A stretch of 64,000 bases of DNA from Pseudomonas sp. HR96 (GTDB lineage: Bacteria > Pseudomonadota > Gammaproteobacteria > Pseudomonadales > Pseudomonadaceae): NCBI RefSeq assembly GCF_034059295.1, contig NZ_CP139141.1, positions 2,897,001-2,961,000 on the forward strand, given 5' to 3'. The notes under the pieces are model-generated. The model was not told where the DNA came from, ran no database searches, and was given only the letters and a program-made list of their open reading frames with translations. The translations under genes were made by a program, and so were the position numbers. Shown piece by piece: positions 62,940 to 64,000 of the stretch (its first letter is position 1; each line of letters opens with the position of its first letter).

Positions 62940-64000
62940 ATGAAAAAAATCATCAACGACCCGCAAACCGTCGTCGGCGACATGCTCGAAGGCCTGGCGC
63001 TGGCCAACCGTGACCTGGTGCTGCTGGAGGGCCAGCACATCATTGCCCGCCGCGATTTCGCCGAGCGGGCCGCAGCGGGCCAGGTGGCGATCATTTCCGG
63101 CGGGGGCGCCGGGCATGAACCGGCGCATGCCGGCTATGTCGGCCCGGGGCTGCTGACCGCCGCAGTGGCGGGCGAGGTTTTCACCTCGCCCAGCGTCGAT
63201 GCCGTGCTCAGTGCGATCATGACCGTGGCGGGGCCGGCCGGGGTGCTGTTGATCGTCAAGAACTACACGGGCGATCGCCTCAACTTCGGCCTGGCGGCGG
63301 AAATCGCCCGGGCTGCCGGGGTCGCCGTGGAGCTGGTGGTGGTCGGCGACGATGTCGCCCTCGACGACAGTGGCTCGGTGGGCCGGCGCGGGATTGCCGG
63401 CACGGTGTTCGTGCACAAGGTCGCCGGGGCGGCCGCCGCGACCGGACAGCCTCTGGCGGCGGTCCAGGCTGCCGCCGAGCACGCGGCGGCCGGGCTGTTC
63501 AGCATGGGTCTGGGATTGGGCGCCTGCACGGTGCCAGCGGCTGGCGAACCGGGCTTCAGCCTTGGCGCCGACGAGGTGGAATATGGCCTGGGCATTCATG
63601 GCGAAAGCGGCGTGCGCCAGGCGCCGCTGGAGCGAGCCGAGCGGATGGTCAAGGCCCTGCTTGACCGCATCGTGCTGCGCGCTGGCCTGCAGGCGGGTGA
63701 GCGCGTGGTGGTGATGGTCAACAACCTCGGTGGCACGGCGGTGCAGGAGCTGGACATCGTCGCCCGCCAGCTGTTGCTGGGTTGCCGCAGCCAGGGTTTG
63801 CAGGTCGAGGGGGTAATGGTCGGCACCTTTCTGACCGCGCTGGAGATGCCCGGCGTCTCCATCAGCCTGCTGCGGGTCGACGATGCCACCCTGGCGCTGC
63901 TCGATGCGCCGACCCAGGCCGCCGCCTGGCCGGGGCTGACCCGCCCGGCGGCGAGCCTGACGCGCCAGCCGACGGTGTCGGTGCCGGCCGAGAAGCTGCC
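62940..64000 (+). CDS. DhaK-type dihydroxyacetone/ketose kinase (3' end outside window)
   Basis: The visible 353 residues cover the DAK1 domain: 'IISGGGAGHEPAHAGYVGPG' (about residues 50-69), the middle 'LLIVKNYTGDRLNFGLAAEI', and the substrate-binding His in 'YGLGIHGESGVRQ'. The kinase domain (DAK2) would lie beyond the right edge, fused or in the next gene. In tetritol pathways homologues act as erythrulose kinases. ATG 62940 has only a weak GAGG-like site (gcagagg). Confidence 0.9.
   Translation, partial: MKKIINDPQTVVGDMLEGLALANRDLVLLEGQHIIARRDFAERAAAGQVAIISGGGAGHEPAHAGYVGPGLLTAAVAGEVFTSPSVDAVLSAIMTVAGPAGVLLIVKNYTGDRLNFGLAAEIARAAGVAVELVVVGDDVALDDSGSVGRRGIAGTVFVHKVAGAAAATGQPLAAVQAAAEHAAAGLFSMGLGLGACTVPAAGEPGFSLGADEVEYGLGIHGESGVRQAPLERAERMVKALLDRIVLRAGLQAGERVVVMVNNLGGTAVQELDIVARQLLLGCRSQGLQVEGVMVGTFLTALEMPGVSISLLRVDDATLALLDAPTQAAAWPGLTRPAASLTRQPTVSVPAEKL

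Overview
The window looks like a chromosomal segment of a fluorescent Pseudomonas, probably from the P. putida or P. fluorescens side of the genus. Most of it is GC-rich and densely coding. Genus-typical genes include sfnG behind a sigma-54 promoter, fabV, glgX, an OsmC-YcaO fusion and a DUF2986 protein, and REP-type palindromic repeats fill several intergenic gaps. No rRNA, tRNA, insertion sequence or CRISPR array was found.

1-6.8 kb: an AT-rich accessory patch lies between ordinary GC-rich genes. It holds two tandem paralogous immunity-like genes, two more small immunity-like genes, a SUKH (SMI1/KNR4) gene, and several gene relics: a broken gene of about 170 codons, a frameshifted C-terminus of the export-gate protein SctR/FliP, and decayed copies of the 3' ends of neighbouring genes. 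No toxin gene is visible, so this looks like an orphan-immunity island built by repeated small insertions. 6.8-15.5 kb: sfnG, a secreted metallo-beta-lactamase-fold hydrolase, an amidohydrolase, a YbaK deacylase operon, glgX and a Tat-exported oxidoreductase. 15.6-23 kb: an ArnT-like glycosyltransferase, then an iron(III) ABC operon (substrate-binding protein, permease, ATPase) with a Fur box, then PAP2 and GNAT genes.

23-35 kb: aldehyde dehydrogenase, LysR regulator, AzlCD, a small membrane-protein gene with a LexA box, a chemoreceptor, RidA, RlhA behind a leader inverted repeat, a glutathione transferase, a 1-kb gap full of long palindromes, and a membrane diguanylate cyclase. 35-47.7 kb: a second GT-C-type membrane protein, a DUF2231-like/PQQ-type dehydrogenase pair, two oxidoreductases divergent from an HxlR regulator, an orphan glucose-type binding protein next to a DUF1479 oxygenase and AraC regulator, and the OsmC-YcaO protein. 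47.8-49.2 kb: a tandem array of a 157-bp palindromic unit. Single diverged copies of the same unit lie at 17.5 kb, where it encodes the C-terminus of the iron ATPase, and at 32.9 kb.

49.4-64 kb: a gene relic, PlsC, FabV, a secreted GH5 enzyme, and a sugar-alcohol catabolic cluster. The cluster has a ribose-type ABC importer, a zinc alcohol dehydrogenase resembling erythritol/L-threitol dehydrogenase, an SDR dehydrogenase, two FGGY kinases, a LacI regulator and, running off the right edge, a DhaK-type ketose kinase. A LacI-type operator lies between the binding-protein gene and the DhaK gene. Inference: an imported tetritol or pentitol is oxidised to a ketose and then phosphorylated.
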